Assembly: GCA_017483185.1 (NCBI GenBank)
Contig: JAFULM010000021.1
Location: 1-42,690, forward strand
Direction of reading: 5' to 3'
DNA from: Prevotella sp.
GTDB lineage: Bacteria > Bacteroidota > Bacteroidia > Bacteroidales > Bacteroidaceae
DNA: 42,690 nt
Below the pieces are notes generated by a model. It was not told the DNA's origin. It saw nothing but the letters and a program-made list of their open reading frames with translations, and did not search any database. The number at the start of each line of letters is the position of its first letter. Positions within the stretch are counted from its first letter, which is position 1. Both the position numbers and the translations under genes were made by a program. Below, piece by piece: positions 42,602 through 42,690 of the stretch.

Positions 42602-42690
42602 TGTAGGGACATTGTCTTGTCTTTGTCCGCAAGAAAAAGATTGGATATCAATATGTTATTTGCGGACAAAGACAAGACTATGTCCCTACA
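42602..42690. repeat. Family A palindrome, second sequence type
   Basis: Left arm 42602-42632 and right arm 42660-42690 are complementary over 31 bases with one mismatch (TGTAGGGACATTGTCTTG and its complement), loop 27. It resembles the elements at 1-535 but with TTGTCTTTG in place of TTGTATTTG. The window ends at its last base, so flanks are unknown. Confidence 0.88.

Overview
The window is a piece of a Bacteroidales chromosome, probably Prevotellaceae or Muribaculaceae-like. Promoters follow the Bacteroidota pattern (TTTG or TTG at -33, about 18-21 bases, then TAnnTTTG at -7). Several secreted proteins end in T9SS-like tails, and one closes with the YDLSGRRV...GRIYIHNGKK type of tail common in Prevotella-like genomes. 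Other typical genes are a two-gene LemA/M48 unit, a hybrid two-component sensor, a GH105 and a GH2 enzyme with an AraC regulator, and a leuACD-citramalate synthase-leuB operon. There is one tRNA (Val, TAC). No rRNA, CRISPR array, prophage or plasmid functions were found.

Layout. 1-1249: three tandem 187-bp palindromic units, then a GC-rich interspersed repeat. 1250-2749 (+): secreted endonuclease I. 2833-5840 (-): mnmE, an OmpA-type lipoprotein and a small unknown gene. 6008-8177 (-): ABC ATPase, permease and YtrA-type GntR regulator, with a matching palindromic operator at the promoter. 9322-16300 (-): the leucine/isoleucine operon leuA-leuC-leuD-cimA-like-leuB plus a TPR protein. It is preceded by a leader peptide rich in Leu and Ile codons and an intrinsic terminator, the arrangement of a transcription attenuator. 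18086-19973 (+): an unknown protein and a GH105 unsaturated-uronyl hydrolase. 20325: tRNA-Val, followed by the wreck of an ISL3/ISAon1-type element. 21170-24277 (+): orphan hybrid histidine kinase. 24395-25135 (-): SGNH hydrolase whose promoter lies beside a MATE-transporter remnant. 25425-33065 (-): sugar-porter MFS, DUF5107-TPR protein and secreted GH2, facing a divergent AraC regulator (33651-34532). 35209-36492 (-): secreted T9SS-tailed protein behind a roughly 500-nt structured leader or ncRNA. 37160-38839 (+): SulP transporter. 39002-40756 (-): LemA and an HtpX-like M48 protease. 41595-42035 (-): small lytic transglycosylase.

The most unusual property is the density of non-coding inverted repeats. 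At least four families (called A, B, D and E here) fill nearly every long intergenic gap, sometimes nested or abutting. In family D the outer arms differ from copy to copy, yet each copy stays self-complementary. A related-looking palindromic and heptamer-rich sequence sits in frame inside the DUF5107 gene. The second strong signal is the leu leader. Its codons (Leu, Leu, Ile, Ile, Ile, Ile, Leu) match an operon that appears to serve both leucine and, through citramalate, isoleucine synthesis.

All family assignments come from reading motifs by eye. Promoters, operators and RNA folds are inferences from sequence patterns.
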